64,000 nucleotides of DNA from assembly GCA_016715205.1 (NCBI GenBank), contig JADKBC010000049.1, positions 186,001 to 250,000 on the forward strand. The letters are read 5' to 3'. How positions within the stretch are numbered: the first letter of the stretch is position 1; every line of letters starts with the position of its first letter. The stretch is from Holophaga sp. (GTDB lineage Bacteria; Acidobacteriota; Holophagae; Holophagales; Holophagaceae). Made by a program: the position numbers and the translations under genes. Of this stretch, positions 53,604 to 63,072 are shown in pieces. The notes beneath the pieces are model-generated. The model made no database searches, was not told the DNA's origin, and saw only the letters and a program-made list of their open reading frames with translations.

Positions 53604-54992
53604 ATGAGTCATCGCTCCGTCGCCAGTCCCGTGGATGAGGTTCTCCCGGCGGGCAAGCTCTCGCTACTGGGCATCCAGCATGTGCTCGTGATGTATGCGG
53701 GGGCGGTTGCGGTGCCACTCATCATTGGCGGAGCGCTCAAGCTGCCCAAGGACCAACTGGCCCTGCTTATCAACGCCGATCTCTTTGCCTGCGGGCTGGT
53801 GACGTTGATCCAGGCCATTGGCTTTTGGCGCTTCGGCATCAAGCTGCCGGTGATGATGGGCGTTACCTTTGCGGCGGTAAGCCCCATGGTGGCCATGGCC
53901 ACCAATCCAGATCTGGGCCTGCTGGGTATTTACGGCGCCGTGATTGCTGCGGGCATGTTTGGCATTCTGGTGGCCCCGCTCATCAGCCGCCTGCTTCGTT
54001 ATTTTCCGCCCGTGGTCACGGGCACGATCATCACGGTGATCGGTATTTCGCTCATGCGCGTGGGCATCAACTGGGCTGCTGGGGGGAATCCGACCCTTTC
54101 CAGCCCCACAGGCCCCATTCCCAACCCTGCCTATGGCGCACCCCTGCACCTGGCGGTGGCGGGCATTGTGCTGGTGTTCATCCTGCTTATCACCAAGTTC
54201 GTGAAGGGTTTTTTCGCCAATATTGCTGTGCTGATGGGCATCATCCTGGGCATGTTCATCGCGATGGCTCTGGGCAAAGTGAGTTTCGCGGGGATTCACG
54301 AAGCCACGTGGATCGCCATGGTCAAACCCTTCCAGTTCGGCTGGCCCCGCTTCAACCTCGTGGCCACGCTCACCATGTGCATGGTGATGGTGGTGGTGAT
54401 GATTGAATCCCTGGGCATGTTCCTGGCGCTCGCCAACATCACAGGCAAAACCATCACCCAGCGCGATTTGTCGGACGGGCTGCGGGTGGATGGCCTGGGC
54501 ACGCTCATCGGCGGCATCTTCAACACCTTTCCCTACACTTCCTTCAGTCAGAACGTCGGTCTGGTGGGGGTGACCGGAGTGAAAAGCCGTTGGGTTTGCG
54601 CGGCGGGCGGCGGCATTCTGATCCTGCTGGGGCTGCTGCCCAAGTTGGCCGTGATCGTGGCTTCTGTGCCCCAGTTTGTGCTGGGCGGTGCGGGCATCGT
54701 GATGTTCGGCATGGTGTGCGCCACCGGTATTCGCATTCTGGGCGGCGTGGATTTCCAGAACAACCGCCACAACCTTTACATCGTGGCCATCAGTATCGGT
54801 TTCGGGATGATTCCGCTGGTGGCGAACACGTTCTTCAGCCAGATGCCTAAATCGCTTGGCCCGCTGTTGGACAGTGGCATCCTGCTCGCATCGATTGTGG
54901 CCGTGGCCCTCAATGCCTTCTTCAATCACCTGAAAGCCGCAGATGTAGCCGGTAAGGAAGCCGCCGACGCATCCCACGGCAGCGAAGCCTGA
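53604..54992 (+). CDS. NCS2-family uracil/xanthine permease
   Basis: 462 residues with about 14 TM segments. The NCS2 signature SQNVGLVGVTGVKSR (about 314-328) and the early LLGIQHVLVMYAGAVAVPLIIGGAL are present. Family members import xanthine, urate or uracil with protons. Its place in the purine cluster favours xanthine or urate. GGAG lies 6 nt upstream of the ATG. Confidence 0.92.
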   Translation: MSHRSVASPVDEVLPAGKLSLLGIQHVLVMYAGAVAVPLIIGGALKLPKDQLALLINADLFACGLVTLIQAIGFWRFGIKLPVMMGVTFAAVSPMVAMATNPDLGLLGIYGAVIAAGMFGILVAPLISRLLRYFPPVVTGTIITVIGISLMRVGINWAAGGNPTLSSPTGPIPNPAYGAPLHLAVAGIVLVFILLITKFVKGFFANIAVLMGIILGMFIAMALGKVSFAGIHEATWIAMVKPFQFGWPRFNLVATLTMCMVMVVVMIESLGMFLALANITGKTITQRDLSDGLRVDGLGTLIGGIFNTFPYTSFSQNVGLVGVTGVKSRWVCAAGGGILILLGLLPKLAVIVASVPQFVLGGAGIVMFGMVCATGIRILGGVDFQNNRHNLYIVAISIGFGMIPLVANTFFSQMPKSLGPLLDSGILLASIVAVALNAFFNHLKAADVAGKEAADASHGSEA

Positions 54993-54995
54993 GTC

Positions 54996-55008
54996 GAAAA
55001 TAATTTTC
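54996..55008 (+). promoter_or_regulatory. Palindrome before ygeY
   Basis: GAAAAT-A-ATTTTC is a perfect 13-bp palindrome in the 29-nt permease-ygeY gap. Its core AAAATAATTTT is the reverse complement of the core of the xdh-upstream palindrome. A possible internal operator. Confidence 0.45.
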
Positions 55009-55021
55009 TAGGAGTCATCCC

Positions 55022-56230
55022 ATGACCACCCTTTTTGAACAAATCGCCCAGCGCGCCAAACAGCTCGAACATGAAACCGCCGAATTCCTGATGGACATGG
55101 TGCGGGTGCCTTCTTTCAGCGGAACCGAGAAGGACGTCATCCTGGTCATCAAGGCCGAAATGGAAAAGGTGGGCTTTGACGAGGTGACCATCGATGGCCT
55201 GGGCAATGTCATTGGCCGCATCGGCAACGGACCCCGGATCATCGCCTTTGACGCGCATATCGACACGGTGTACGCCGGAGACATGAGCCTGTGGGATTTC
55301 GATCCGTTCACACCAAAAATTGAGGATGGCAAGGTGTGGGGCCGCGGCACGGTGGATCAGGAGGGCGGCATGGCCTCCATGGTGACGGCCGGAAAAATCA
55401 TCAAAGAGATGGGCTTGAATGATCAGTTCACCATCTACTTCACCGGCACCGTGATGGAAGAAGATTGCGACGGCCTGTGCTGGAAATACATCATCAACGA
55501 AGACAAGATCCGCCCTGAAATGGTGGTGATCACCGAGCCCACCAACATGAACATCTACCGGGGCCATCGCGGCCGCATGGAGATGCAGGTGCGGGTGAAG
55601 GGCCTCAGCTGCCACGGCAGCGCGCCCGAGCGAGGTGATAACGCCATCTACAAGATTAGCCGCATCGCCCTTGAAATCGAAAAACTGCACGAACGCCTGA
55701 AGGTGGATGCCTTCCTGGGCAAGGGCAGCGTGTGCGTCTCGCAGGTGTTCTTCACGGGCCCCAGCCAATGCGCGGTGCCCGATAGCGCCTGGATCAACTT
55801 GGACCGTCGCCTGACCTTTGGCGAAACCAAGGACATTGCTGTGGCCGAAGTGAAGGATGCCGCCACCCGTGCCGGCTATCCCGATGCGGAGGTGATCGTG
55901 CTGGAATATGCCGAAAAGGCTTACACCGGCCTGGTCTACCCCATGGAGAAATACTTCCCCACCTGGGCCATCCCCGAAGATTCCCCGTGGGTGGTGAGCG
56001 CGGTGGATGCCTACGAAAGGACCCTGGGCAAAAAGCCATTTGTGGACAAGTGGACCTTCAGCACCAACGGTATTTCCATTGCCGGTATGGAAGGCATCCC
56101 CTGCATCGGGCTTGGCCCCGGCAACGAAGTCATGGCGCACTTCCCCAATGAACACTGCCCCATCGAACACCTCAGTGGTGCTTCCGCCTTCTATGCGGCG
56201 CTGGTGGCGAAACTGAACGGAAAAAATTAA
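55022..56230 (+). CDS. ygeY: YgeY-like M20 metallopeptidase
   Basis: 402 residues. M20 motifs: DAHIDTVYAG (His79, Asp81), GRGTVDQEGGMASM (Asp112), MEEDCDG (Glu pair), ITEPTNM and a C-terminal His in MAHFPNEH. Family enzymes hydrolyse small amide bonds; YgeY is tied to purine/urate breakdown in gut bacteria. AGGAG is 7 nt before the ATG. Confidence 0.88.
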   Translation: MTTLFEQIAQRAKQLEHETAEFLMDMVRVPSFSGTEKDVILVIKAEMEKVGFDEVTIDGLGNVIGRIGNGPRIIAFDAHIDTVYAGDMSLWDFDPFTPKIEDGKVWGRGTVDQEGGMASMVTAGKIIKEMGLNDQFTIYFTGTVMEEDCDGLCWKYIINEDKIRPEMVVITEPTNMNIYRGHRGRMEMQVRVKGLSCHGSAPERGDNAIYKISRIALEIEKLHERLKVDAFLGKGSVCVSQVFFTGPSQCAVPDSAWINLDRRLTFGETKDIAVAEVKDAATRAGYPDAEVIVLEYAEKAYTGLVYPMEKYFPTWAIPEDSPWVVSAVDAYERTLGKKPFVDKWTFSTNGISIAGMEGIPCIGLGPGNEVMAHFPNEHCPIEHLSGASAFYAALVAKLNGKN

Positions 56231-56266
56231 CCCGTGGACCTAGCCTTCTGAATCCCCTGGTGCCCA

Positions 56267-57481
56267 ATGGCTGAATTTGTCTATCGTTGCACGGAATGCC
56301 AGCGCACCTATTCGCGGGAGGACGTTCGCTACCTTTGCCCAGAATGTGGCAAGACCTACCATCCGGGCATTCCCCTCAAAGGTGTGCTGGAAGCGGTCTT
56401 CGATTACGAGGCCATCCATGCCAAATTCAACCAGGCTCGTCCTGATTGGAATCTGTTTTGCGCTGTGGAGCCGGAATTTCATCCACCGCTGGCCGTTGGG
56501 AGCACCCCGCTCACCCCTGCCAATAAACTGGGCGCTGAACTGGGCCTTGCCAATCTCTGGGTGAAGAACGATGGCCTTAATCCCAGCGGCAGCCTCAAGG
56601 ATCGGGCCTCGTTCCTGGTGGTGGCCGAAGCCATGCGCTTAGGCGAAAAGCGCATCGTGGCCGCCTCCACGGGGAATGCGGCGTCGGCCCTGGCGGCGGT
56701 GTGCGCCAGTACGGATCGCGAGGCGTTGATCTTCGTACCCGAAAAAGCACCCAAGGCCAAATTGGTGCAGATGGTGCTTTACGGCGCCAGGGTCATTCCC
56801 GTGAAAGGCACCTACGACGATGCCTTCCGCCTTTCGCTGGAGTACACCGATCAGCGTGGTGGCCTGAACCGCAACACGGCCTATCATCCGCTCACCATCG
56901 AAGGCAAGAAGACCGCAGGCCTGGAAATATGGGCACAGCTTGGCTTCCAGGTGCCCGATGCCATCCTGGTTTCGGTGGGCGATGGCGTCATTATCGCCGG
57001 GTTGCACAAGGCCTTTGTGGACCTTCAACGGGCGGGTCTCATCGACCGCCTGCCTCGACTCATCTGCGTGCAGGCCGCGACCTCGGATGCCATTCACAAG
57101 TACATTCAGACTGGCCAGTACGAGGATGCCGAGAATCCCACCACCCGCGCTGATTCCATTTCCGTGTCCTGTCCCAGCAATGCCCACTGGGCGCGGCGGG
57201 CGGTGCTGGAAACAAATGGTTGTTCGATCCTCGTCAGCGATGGCGAAATCCTAGAGGCCCAGGCCCAGATGGCCCGCACCACCGGGATCTTTGGCGAACC
57301 CGCTGCCGCCACAGCCGCCGCTGGCCTCGTCAAACTGCAGCAGAGCCCAGCCCGTTTGAGCGCCACCGACTGCATCGTGATCCTGGCTACAGGGCACGGG
57401 CTGAAGGATGTGGAAGCTCCCCTCGCACGAATATCCATTCCGGCGGCCATCGAGCCGGAGCTCGATGCGGTCATTGAATAG
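56267..57481 (+). CDS. Threonine-synthase-like PLP enzyme with zinc ribbon
   Basis: 404 residues. The N-terminal zinc ribbon (Cys 8, 11, 24, 27) is followed by a fold-type II PLP domain: NPSGSLKDRAS with Lys111 as the PLP Schiff-base residue, ASTGNAASALAAVCA, and VSVGDGVIIAGLHKAF. It is not YgeX (diaminopropionate ammonia-lyase), which has a different layout. In the operon it may act on an amino-acid-like fragment of the ring. A weak ribosome site precedes it. Confidence 0.87.
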   Translation: MAEFVYRCTECQRTYSREDVRYLCPECGKTYHPGIPLKGVLEAVFDYEAIHAKFNQARPDWNLFCAVEPEFHPPLAVGSTPLTPANKLGAELGLANLWVKNDGLNPSGSLKDRASFLVVAEAMRLGEKRIVAASTGNAASALAAVCASTDREALIFVPEKAPKAKLVQMVLYGARVIPVKGTYDDAFRLSLEYTDQRGGLNRNTAYHPLTIEGKKTAGLEIWAQLGFQVPDAILVSVGDGVIIAGLHKAFVDLQRAGLIDRLPRLICVQAATSDAIHKYIQTGQYEDAENPTTRADSISVSCPSNAHWARRAVLETNGCSILVSDGEILEAQAQMARTTGIFGEPAAATAAAGLVKLQQSPARLSATDCIVILATGHGLKDVEAPLARISIPAAIEPELDAVIE

Positions 57482-57502
57482 ACTTTTTACGGATTCCTGC
57501 GA

Positions 57503-58852
57503 ATGAAAACCCTGATCACGAACGGACGCCTGGTGCTTGATGAGCGGATCGAGCAGGGGGAGGTTCTCATCGAAGATGGGCGCATTGCGGCCGTCGGAGT
57601 CCATCTAGGCGCAGTGGCGGACCACGTGATCGATGCAGCCGGATGCTACGTGCTGCCAGGTTTGATCGATTTTCATGTCCACCTGGATGATCAGATTGGG
57701 GCTTGTTACCTGGCCGACACCTACGCCAGCGGCTCCCGGGTGGCCATCCAGAATGGCATCACCACCCTTTGCAGTTTTGTGACGCAAGGGCCCCAGGAAA
57801 CCCTCTTCCAAGCGCTGAATAAGGCTCGGCACAAGGCTGAAGGAACCACCCACGCCGATCTTCTGTGGCACCTCACGCCCACCCGCTTCGAAGCTGCGGA
57901 CTGGGTGGAGATGGAAACTCTGGTCGCTTCTGGGTATCGAACCTTCAAGTTCTACACAACCTATAAAGCCGCAGGTATTTTCGCCGACCAGGCCCAGCTG
58001 GACGAAATCTTTCGGCGCCTGGGCCCTCTGGGGGCGCGGTTCCTGGTGCACTGCGAGGACGATGAGGTGATGGCCTCGGTGGATGCCGAACGGTTGGACC
58101 TTGACAAGGCCCACACCCATGGTCGCCTTCGCCCAGGCATGGCGGAGTTGCTCGCGGTTGAAGGGCTGCTGGATCAGGCTCGGTACCGCAAGGTGCCCTT
58201 GCATGTGGTTCACATCTCGACCGTGGGGGCTGCCGAGGCAGTGTCGAATGCCAAGGGCACCGTGGATGTAACCTGCGAAACGTGCCCGCAGTACCTCTGG
58301 TTGGATGACACTTGGCTTGCGCGAGAAGATGGGCACCGGTGGCTTTGCTCACCTCCATTGCGGGGTGACCGGGAGCGGTTTCGGGCCTTGGCGATGAAGG
58401 GCAGCTTTGATTTTCTCGCTACGGATCACTGCGCGTTCCGCAGGGCAGACAAGGATGCTTGGGATCATCGCGATGTGCGCACTGCGGCCAATGGCATCGG
58501 TGGCCTCGGCGCACTTCCCCATCTCGCCTGGCGGCTCTGGGAGGGCGATCCCGAGCTGGCCGCGCAGCATTTGGCCTACCGGCTCAGCCGCAACCCAGCC
58601 CGGCGAGCTGGCATCGACGATCGCAAGGGCTCGATCCGCGTGGGCCTGGATGCTGATCTTGTGATTCTGGATCCGAATGGCCCCGAACGGCCACTTGTGT
58701 CCAGCCTCGCCGAGGTGCACGAAACCTATCCCGGCTTTACCTCGAAGTTGGCGTTCCGTCATGTCCTGCTGCGCGGGGAATCCGTCGTGGTCGATGGAAA
58801 GCTGCGAGCACCCGAAGCCCCCCATGGAATTCTCCTTCAACCTCAACCCTGA
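57503..58852 (+). CDS. hyuA: HyuA/dihydropyrimidinase-like cyclic amidohydrolase
   Basis: 449 residues. Metal motif DFHVH (His58, His60), the carboxylated-lysine segment YRTFKFY (Lys149), VHISTVGAAE and FLATDHCAF are the dihydropyrimidinase/allantoinase set. It opens a cyclic amide ring. E. coli HyuA is similar in length. 21 nt after the PLP gene. Confidence 0.88.
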   Translation: MKTLITNGRLVLDERIEQGEVLIEDGRIAAVGVHLGAVADHVIDAAGCYVLPGLIDFHVHLDDQIGACYLADTYASGSRVAIQNGITTLCSFVTQGPQETLFQALNKARHKAEGTTHADLLWHLTPTRFEAADWVEMETLVASGYRTFKFYTTYKAAGIFADQAQLDEIFRRLGPLGARFLVHCEDDEVMASVDAERLDLDKAHTHGRLRPGMAELLAVEGLLDQARYRKVPLHVVHISTVGAAEAVSNAKGTVDVTCETCPQYLWLDDTWLAREDGHRWLCSPPLRGDRERFRALAMKGSFDFLATDHCAFRRADKDAWDHRDVRTAANGIGGLGALPHLAWRLWEGDPELAAQHLAYRLSRNPARRAGIDDRKGSIRVGLDADLVILDPNGPERPLVSSLAEVHETYPGFTSKLAFRHVLLRGESVVVDGKLRAPEAPHGILLQPQP

Positions 58853-58879
58853 ATTCAAACCTCACTCTAGGAGTCACCC

Positions 58880-60064
58880 GTGTCCATCCAACAGCAGCTT
58901 GCCGAGTTTCAGTCTCTGAAGACGGATCTCTTCCAGAAGGACTTCCTCCTCACCTGGGAACACCCCACAGAGCAGATCAAGGCCATCCTGACCCTGGCGG
59001 AAACCCTCAAGCAGCTGCACCAGGGTGGCTACTCCTACCGTGCCTTTGATACGGGGTTGGCGATCTCAATCTTCCGGGATAACTCCACGCGCACGCGCTT
59101 CTCCTATGCATCTGCGGCCAGCGCCATGGGTTTCACGCTGTCCGAATTGGACGAGCAGAAGAGCCAGGTCGCCCATGGTGAAACAGTTCGCGAAACCGCC
59201 AACATGATTAGTTTCCTCACCGAGGTCATCGGCATTCGCGATGATATGTTCCTAGGCGAAGGCAATAAATACATGCGCGAAGTGGGCGATGCCCTCACGG
59301 ATGGCACCCAGCAGGGTGTGCTGCACCGCCGACCCAGCCTCATCAACCTGCAGTGCGACATCGACCACCCCACGCAATCCTTAGCGGACTTGGCCTGGCT
59401 CAAGAAACACTTCGGCAGCCTCGAAAACCTCAAAGGCAAGAAGATCGCCATGACCTGGGCCTACAGTCCCAGCTACGGCAAGCCATTGTCCGTGCCCCAG
59501 GGCATCATCGGCCTGATGACGCGCTTTGGCATGAACGTGAGTTTGGCCCATCCCGAAGGCTACGGGCTCATTCCCGAGGTGGTGGCAATGGCCGGCAAGC
59601 AGGCCAAGGAAAGCGGCGGCAGCTTTGAAACGGTGAACAGTATGGAAGCGGCCTTCGAAGGCGCGCACATCGTTTATCCCAAATCCTGGGCACCGTACCA
59701 CGTGATGCAGCAGCGCACCCAGCTGCTCCAGAAATCCGACAAGGAAGGCCTCAAGGAACTGGAGAAGGCCTGCCTGGCCAATAACGCGAAATTCCAGAAC
59801 TGGGAATGCGACCGGGCCAAGATGAACCTCACCGCCGACCAGAAAGCCCTCTACATGCACTGCCTGCCCGCCGATATCACAGATGTCAGTTGCAAGGCCG
59901 GTGAAGTGAGCGCGGAAGTTTTCGAGCAGTACCGCATTCCCACGTACCACGAAGCCAGCTACAAGCCCTTTGTGATCAGTGCGCTCATGTTCCTGACCCG
60001 GTTGCAAAACCCCGGCGCCAAGCTGGAAGAGATTGTCAAACGCGCCAAGACGCTAAGCATTTAA
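58880..60064 (+). CDS. ygeW: YgeW-type carbamoyltransferase
   Basis: 394 residues. GTG start with AGGAG. STRTRFS (69-75) is the carbamoyl-phosphate site and MHCLPADITDV the second-substrate motif of the ATCase/OTCase superfamily. The long insert TDGTQQGVLHRRPSLINLQCDIDHPTQ is as in YgeW. Probably makes carbamoyl phosphate from a carbamoyl-amine released by ring opening, for ATP synthesis. Confidence 0.92.
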   Translation: MSIQQQLAEFQSLKTDLFQKDFLLTWEHPTEQIKAILTLAETLKQLHQGGYSYRAFDTGLAISIFRDNSTRTRFSYASAASAMGFTLSELDEQKSQVAHGETVRETANMISFLTEVIGIRDDMFLGEGNKYMREVGDALTDGTQQGVLHRRPSLINLQCDIDHPTQSLADLAWLKKHFGSLENLKGKKIAMTWAYSPSYGKPLSVPQGIIGLMTRFGMNVSLAHPEGYGLIPEVVAMAGKQAKESGGSFETVNSMEAAFEGAHIVYPKSWAPYHVMQQRTQLLQKSDKEGLKELEKACLANNAKFQNWECDRAKMNLTADQKALYMHCLPADITDVSCKAGEVSAEVFEQYRIPTYHEASYKPFVISALMFLTRLQNPGAKLEEIVKRAKTLSI

Positions 60065-60086
60065 TCCGCCAGCCGAGGAGTCGCCC

Positions 60087-61541
60087 ATGTCTCGCATCGT
60101 GAAAGCCCCCAAACCCGACGTCATCCACCGTACCTCGGCGCGTTGCCGGGAGCGTGGCATTGTCATCCCCACCTTTGCGCAGATGCGCAATCCAGACAGC
60201 ATTCCCGAGCACCAAAAGGCCAAGTTGAAGGGCGTGGGGTTGTGGGATGTGAACCCCGCCAACCTCTTCCGCATCACCTGGAAGAATGATGTGAAGACCG
60301 GCCTTTTCGGTGGGCCCAACTATCTGGAGATCCCGCGGGAGATCACGGGTATCAAGGCCCGCGTCATCGGCCTAGTTGGCAAGTTTTTCCCCACGGGCGC
60401 GCACAAGGTCGGTGCGGCCTTCGCCTGCCTGGTGCCGCGCCTGGTGAGTGGTGAATTCGACCCCGATGTGCACAAGGCGGTTTGGCCCAGCACCGGGAAC
60501 TATTGCCGAGGGGGCGCCTTTGATAGCGCGATTTTGGGCTGCACAGCAGTGGCCATCCTGCCGGAAAACATGTCCCAGGAACGTTTCACCTGGCTGGCCG
60601 AGATCGGCTCCGAAGTCATCGCCACGCCGGGTTGTGAATCCAATGTGAAAGAGATCTACGACAAGTGCTGGGAGCTGAAGAACGATCCCATCCACATGAT
60701 CTTCAACCAGTTCGAGGAGTTCGGAAATCCCATCTGGCACTACAACGTGACCGGCCCGGCCATGGAGGAAGTCTTCAATGGCCTGAAAACCGAAAAAACC
60801 CGGTTTGCGGGGTACGTGAGTGCCACAGGTAGCGCGGGTACCATTGGCGCGGGTGACTACCTGAAGAAGCAATTCCCGGGCGTGAAGATCATTGCCACGG
60901 AAGCCCTGCAATGCCCCACCTTGTTGATGAATGGCTTTGGGGACCACCGCATCGAGGGCATCGGCGACAAGCACGTGCCCTGGGTTCACAACGTCCGAAA
61001 TACGGATGCCGTGGCTGCCGTGGATGACGAAGATTGCATGCGCCTCCTGCGCCTGTTCAACGAACCGGAAGGCAAGAAATTCTTAGCCAGCGTGGGCGTG
61101 AACGCCGCCACGATCGAGCAACTCGATCTGCTGGGCATCAGCTGCATCTGCAATTTGCTGGCGGCCATCAAGGCGGCGAAGTACTGGGAACTGGATGAAA
61201 ACGATGTGGTGTTCACCATCTTCACGGATAGTGCCGCCATGTATGGCTCCCGTCTCGTGGAACTCACTGAAAAACATGGCGCCTTCACGAATGTCGCTGC
61301 CGCCCAGGCCTTCACGGGCAGCCTTGAGCGCCAGAGTGTGGATTACTTCAAGGAACTGAGCTATGTGGATCGCAAAGCCATTCACAACCTGAAGTACTAC
61401 ACCTGGGTGGAACAGCAGGGCAAAACCTACGAAGAGATCTGCGCCCAGTGGGATCCTGAATACTGGCGTGAACTCTTTGAGGAAGAAGTGGTCCATTTCG
61501 ACCGACTCATCACAGAGTTCAATCAGGAAGTTGGGATTTAA
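60087..61541 (+). CDS. Fold-type II PLP enzyme
   Basis: 484 residues, a second PLP-dependent lyase of the tryptophan-synthase-beta/cysteine-synthase fold. GKFFPTGAHKVGAAF carries the PLP Lys107; WPSTGNYCRGGAFDSAILGC and SATGSAGTIGAGDYLKK are the phosphate loops. AGGAGTCGCCC leads the ATG, like the leaders of ygeY and ygeW. The substrate is unknown; the cluster suggests 2,3-diaminopropionate- or serine-like amino acids. Confidence 0.85.
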   Translation: MSRIVKAPKPDVIHRTSARCRERGIVIPTFAQMRNPDSIPEHQKAKLKGVGLWDVNPANLFRITWKNDVKTGLFGGPNYLEIPREITGIKARVIGLVGKFFPTGAHKVGAAFACLVPRLVSGEFDPDVHKAVWPSTGNYCRGGAFDSAILGCTAVAILPENMSQERFTWLAEIGSEVIATPGCESNVKEIYDKCWELKNDPIHMIFNQFEEFGNPIWHYNVTGPAMEEVFNGLKTEKTRFAGYVSATGSAGTIGAGDYLKKQFPGVKIIATEALQCPTLLMNGFGDHRIEGIGDKHVPWVHNVRNTDAVAAVDDEDCMRLLRLFNEPEGKKFLASVGVNAATIEQLDLLGISCICNLLAAIKAAKYWELDENDVVFTIFTDSAAMYGSRLVELTEKHGAFTNVAAAQAFTGSLERQSVDYFKELSYVDRKAIHNLKYYTWVEQQGKTYEEICAQWDPEYWRELFEEEVVHFDRLITEFNQEVGI

Positions 61542-61573
61542 CGGTTAAGTTCCCGCCGGGTGAATACAAATGC

Positions 61574-61640
61574 ACCGCGGAGGGCGCAGAGGGAAAGATT
61601 AAATTCCGCAATGCGGTATCTCCCTCTGCGAGCCTTGGCG
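61574..61640. repeat. Intergenic palindromic repeat
   Basis: GCGCAGAGGGAAAGAT near 61584 and ATCTCCCTCTGCG (61618-61630) form an imperfect long hairpin around an inner palindrome CCGCA-A-TGCGG (61606-61616). The CGCAGAGG style resembles dispersed intergenic repeats of several phyla. It lies between the PLP gene and ssnA and could end or attenuate transcription. Confidence 0.55.
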
Positions 61641-61752
61641 ATTCAGACGCACTGTTGTTTTTTCCCTAATCCAACATTTGGGCTAACTCGTTGAGCGTAT
61701 TTCACCTATCCCTGTTCATCACTGGCTTCTCATTTTTTGTTTCGGTGTTGCC

Positions 61753-63072
61753 ATGCGCATCTTGATTCAGAACGGCACCATCCTGACCTTGGGTGCCCCT
61801 TGCCAAGTGCTGGAGGGGCACTCCGTGCTGCTCGAAGCGGGCCGCATTGCCATGATTGCGCCGAGCATCGACGGCCCCTTTGACAGGGTGCTCGATGCCA
61901 AGGGCAAGGTGGTGATGCCAGGGTTGGTGAACGCCCATATGCATTTCTATTCCACGCTGGTGCGGGGTCTGGGCAAGGCCGCGCCAAGTCGTGATTTCCA
62001 GGAGGTGCTCAATCATCTCTGGTGGCGGCTGGACCGTCAGTTGAGCCTGGATGATGTGGAAATGAGTGCCCAGATCACCCTGTTGGATGCCATTCGCAAG
62101 GGCACCACCACCTTGGTGGATCATCACGCCAGCCCTGGCGCGGTTCGAGGCTCCCTGGATCGCATCGCTCGGGCCGTAAAAACATCCGGATTGCGCGCCT
62201 GCCTTTGCTACGAAGTTTCCGATCGGGATGGCGCACCCATCATCGACGAAGGGCTGGCTGAAAACACCGCCTTTGCAACGCGCTGCGGGCAGGAGCAGGA
62301 TCCTCAGCTCCGGGCCCTGTTCGGGCTGCACGCGGCCTTCACCCTTTCGAATGGAACCCTGGATCGGGCCGCAAATCTGGGGCGAGATCTTGGTGTCGGT
62401 TTCCATGTGCATGTGGCCGAGGCTGCTTCGGATGTGGCCTTCAACCGCAACCAGTACGGCCAGAGTTCGGTGGCACGCCTCGCGGCCCATGGTCTATTAG
62501 GCGCCAACAGCATCGCCGCCCACGCCGTGCATGTGGACGCAGCGGACATGGACATTCTGGCCAGCAACGGCACCTTTGTGGCCCACAACCCCCAATCCAA
62601 CCTCAACAATGCCGTGGGTATCGCCAATGTGGTCGAACTCACCCGACGCGGGGTGCCTGTGGGCCTGGGTACCGATGCCATGACCGTGAACATGCTTGAA
62701 GAATTGCGTGTGGGGCTCTGGGCCCAGCATCTGCGCCAGGACAATCCCAGTTGCGGCTTCATGGAACTCACCAATGCGCTCTTCGTGCGCAACCCCGAAT
62801 TGGCCAGTGGGCTCTGGGGCTTCCCGATCGGCACCCTGGAAGTGGGCGCCGCGGCGGATGTCATCCTTGTGGATTACCATCCCCCCACACCCTTGAATGC
62901 GGCCACCGTGTTGGGCCATCTGGTGTTTGGTCTTTCCCAGGCAACGGTGGATACCACCATCTGCGGTGGGCGTATTCTCATGGAAGGCAAGTGTCTGCAG
63001 ATCGGCATAGATGAAGCCGAGCTCGCCGCCCGCAGCCGGACCCTGGCCAACCAACTTTGGGAACGGTTCTAG
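61753..63072 (+). CDS. ssnA: SsnA-like amidohydrolase
   Basis: 439 residues. TIM-barrel amidohydrolase with VNAHMHFYS (His62, His64), VHVAEAASD, AAHAVHVDAADMDIL and GLGTDAMTVNM, the ATZ/TRZ-SsnA set. Probably deaminates or opens a purine-derived ring. Its 211-nt upstream gap suggests its own promoter. Convergent overlap of 4 nt with the RpiR gene. Confidence 0.88.
   Translation: MRILIQNGTILTLGAPCQVLEGHSVLLEAGRIAMIAPSIDGPFDRVLDAKGKVVMPGLVNAHMHFYSTLVRGLGKAAPSRDFQEVLNHLWWRLDRQLSLDDVEMSAQITLLDAIRKGTTTLVDHHASPGAVRGSLDRIARAVKTSGLRACLCYEVSDRDGAPIIDEGLAENTAFATRCGQEQDPQLRALFGLHAAFTLSNGTLDRAANLGRDLGVGFHVHVAEAASDVAFNRNQYGQSSVARLAAHGLLGANSIAAHAVHVDAADMDILASNGTFVAHNPQSNLNNAVGIANVVELTRRGVPVGLGTDAMTVNMLEELRVGLWAQHLRQDNPSCGFMELTNALFVRNPELASGLWGFPIGTLEVGAAADVILVDYHPPTPLNAATVLGHLVFGLSQATVDTTICGGRILMEGKCLQIGIDEAELAARSRTLANQLWERF

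Noticed and set aside
56267..57481. Identification as YgeX (diaminopropionate ammonia-lyase)
   Set aside because: The N-terminal zinc ribbon and the SGSLKDRA Lys motif are threonine-synthase-like; YgeX lacks this layout.
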